A stretch of 64,000 nucleotides of DNA, from positions 49,560-113,559 of the forward strand of contig CANEYR010000006.1 in NCBI GenBank assembly GCA_947444055.1. Direction: 5' to 3'. Of this stretch, positions 63,450 to 64,000 are shown in pieces. A model generated the notes under the pieces. That model was not told the DNA's origin. It searched no databases and worked only from the letters and a program-made list of their open reading frames with translations. Within the stretch, counting starts at the first letter, position 1, and each line of letters begins with the position of its first letter. The DNA is from Planctomycetota bacterium (GTDB lineage Bacteria > Planctomycetota > UBA1135 > UBA2386). Both the position numbers and the translations under genes were made by a program.

Positions 63450-64000
63450 TCAGCGACGCGTACCGGCGACGAGGTCCCACCGTTCACCCGCCGACAACCA
63501 CGTCGCGAGGACCGCACTGCCGGGCTTGCGCGCGTCGAACACGGCTAGCTTGCTGTCGCCGAGCACCTCGAGCACGCTGCCGCGCACAATCGCCGCGGTG
63601 CCTTCGTCGATGCCCAGACCAATGCACTGGGGGATCTTCTGGATCAGCGCCGTGAGATCGCCTTCGCGTCGGCGCGCGAGGAAGTGCTGGTCGATGGCGC
63701 AGCCAGGCAAGAACGCCAGGCCGCGGTCGTAGCCTTCGCACCACATCTCGGTGTTGCCGAGGGGACTGCCGCGCACCAAGAAGTCGCCCTGGATCGTGGC
63801 TCCCGCCGAACTGCCACCGATGACGCCGCCGCGCGCGAGCACGCCATGAAACGCGGCGATAGCGGCGGTGCCCGCGAAGGCGTCGACGAGGCGCCATTGG
63901 CGGCCGCCACCAAACCAGATCGCGGTCGCGTCCTGCAGCATGGCGAGCTGGTCTGCCGTCACGTCGCGCGGATGGCTGCAATCGAAGATCCGCACGTCGG
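63450..64000 (-). CDS. Peptidase S51/cyanophycinase-like protein, 5' end cut by window edge
   Basis: At least 181 residues. Motifs of S51 peptidases: DATAIWFGGGRQWRLVDAF, nucleophile elbow GGVIGGSSAGATIQGDFLV, then FLPGCAIDQHFLARRREGDL (catalytic His region) and GLGIDEGTAAIVRG. Cyanophycinases cleave beta-Asp-Arg dipeptide polymers; related exopeptidases act on other peptides. The N-terminal third is missing because the gene runs off the right end; the ATG at 63995 is probably internal. Confidence 0.8.
   Translation of the reverse strand, partial: DVRIFDCSHPRDVTADQLAMLQDATAIWFGGGRQWRLVDAFAGTAAIAAFHGVLARGGVIGGSSAGATIQGDFLVRGSPLGNTEMWCEGYDRGLAFLPGCAIDQHFLARRREGDLTALIQKIPQCIGLGIDEGTAAIVRGSVLEVLGDSKLAVFDARKPGSAVLATWLSAGERWDLVAGTRR

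Overview
The window is a GC-rich, gene-dense bacterial chromosome segment with almost no gap above 300 bp. Several features point to a member of Planctomycetota or a close relative: a giant Ser/Thr kinase fused to Ig-like modules and an FGE-sulfatase-fold domain, a PEP-CTERM mini-protein, a Uma2 protein, large secreted proteins, a fused SecDF, and many GTG starts with 4-bp ATGA/GTGA overlaps. An LPS-type envelope is implied by kdsB, a GT9 heptosyltransferase-like protein, a WaaP-like kinase, manC, an AsmA-like protein and a DUF374 acyltransferase. The assignment is inference from gene content. No 16S gene, phage or transposase was recognised.

Layout. 0-9 kb (mostly +): GT9 glycosyltransferase, kinase/FGE fusion, BadF-type sugar kinase/ATPase, ArfB-like release factor, glutamate dehydrogenase (-), WaaP-like kinase, PEP-CTERM mini-protein (-). 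9-15 kb: rnpB (+), then a minus-strand run of AsmA-like protein, manC and ruvX, with a divergent small histone-fold protein gene at 14.9 kb. 15-24 kb: DUF374 acyltransferase (-), a complete NAD-dependent molybdenum formate dehydrogenase operon fdsGBAD (+), a Uma2 protein, and an unusual lipoprotein joining a TolB-like propeller to a PstS-like domain (-). 24-31 kb: ftsH followed by cdaA-cdaR-glmM-tsaB and a PepSY membrane protein, mostly overlapping, linking c-di-AMP synthesis to amino-sugar supply. 31-35 kb: beta-lactamase-fold hydrolase, thioredoxin-like/TPR protein and alpha/beta hydrolase. 34.9-35.6 kb: an intact UPF0175 antitoxin-like gene and a decayed DUF3368 PIN toxin, flanked by 44-bp direct repeats.

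35.7-41.6 kb (-): seven tightly packed genes encode DUF2752, a membrane GYF_2 protein, an unknown membrane protein, DUF350, a glutathionylspermidine-synthase-like ATP-grasp enzyme, a Tat/TM-anchored protein with a Gly/Ser tail, and an unknown protein. This recalls the enterobacterial yjfL-yjfM-yjfC genes but with different partners. 41.7-44.6 kb (-): lipoprotein, kdsB and pyrG; the last two supply CTP and CMP-Kdo. 44.8-49.2 kb (+): pyruvate carboxylase and a cytosolic PhnD-like protein. 49.2-61.6 kb (-): secreted S8 peptidase, MFS transporter, hflX, nadB, secDF, rplS and trmD. 61.7-64 kb: ribE, alpha/beta hydrolase and YceK-like lipoprotein (+), then a truncated S51 peptidase (-).

The most notable items are the bacterial histone-fold protein, the ATP-grasp/DUF350 operon, the repeat-flanked decaying toxin-antitoxin module and the propeller-PstS lipoprotein. 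All identifications come from reading motifs by eye; no database search was run.
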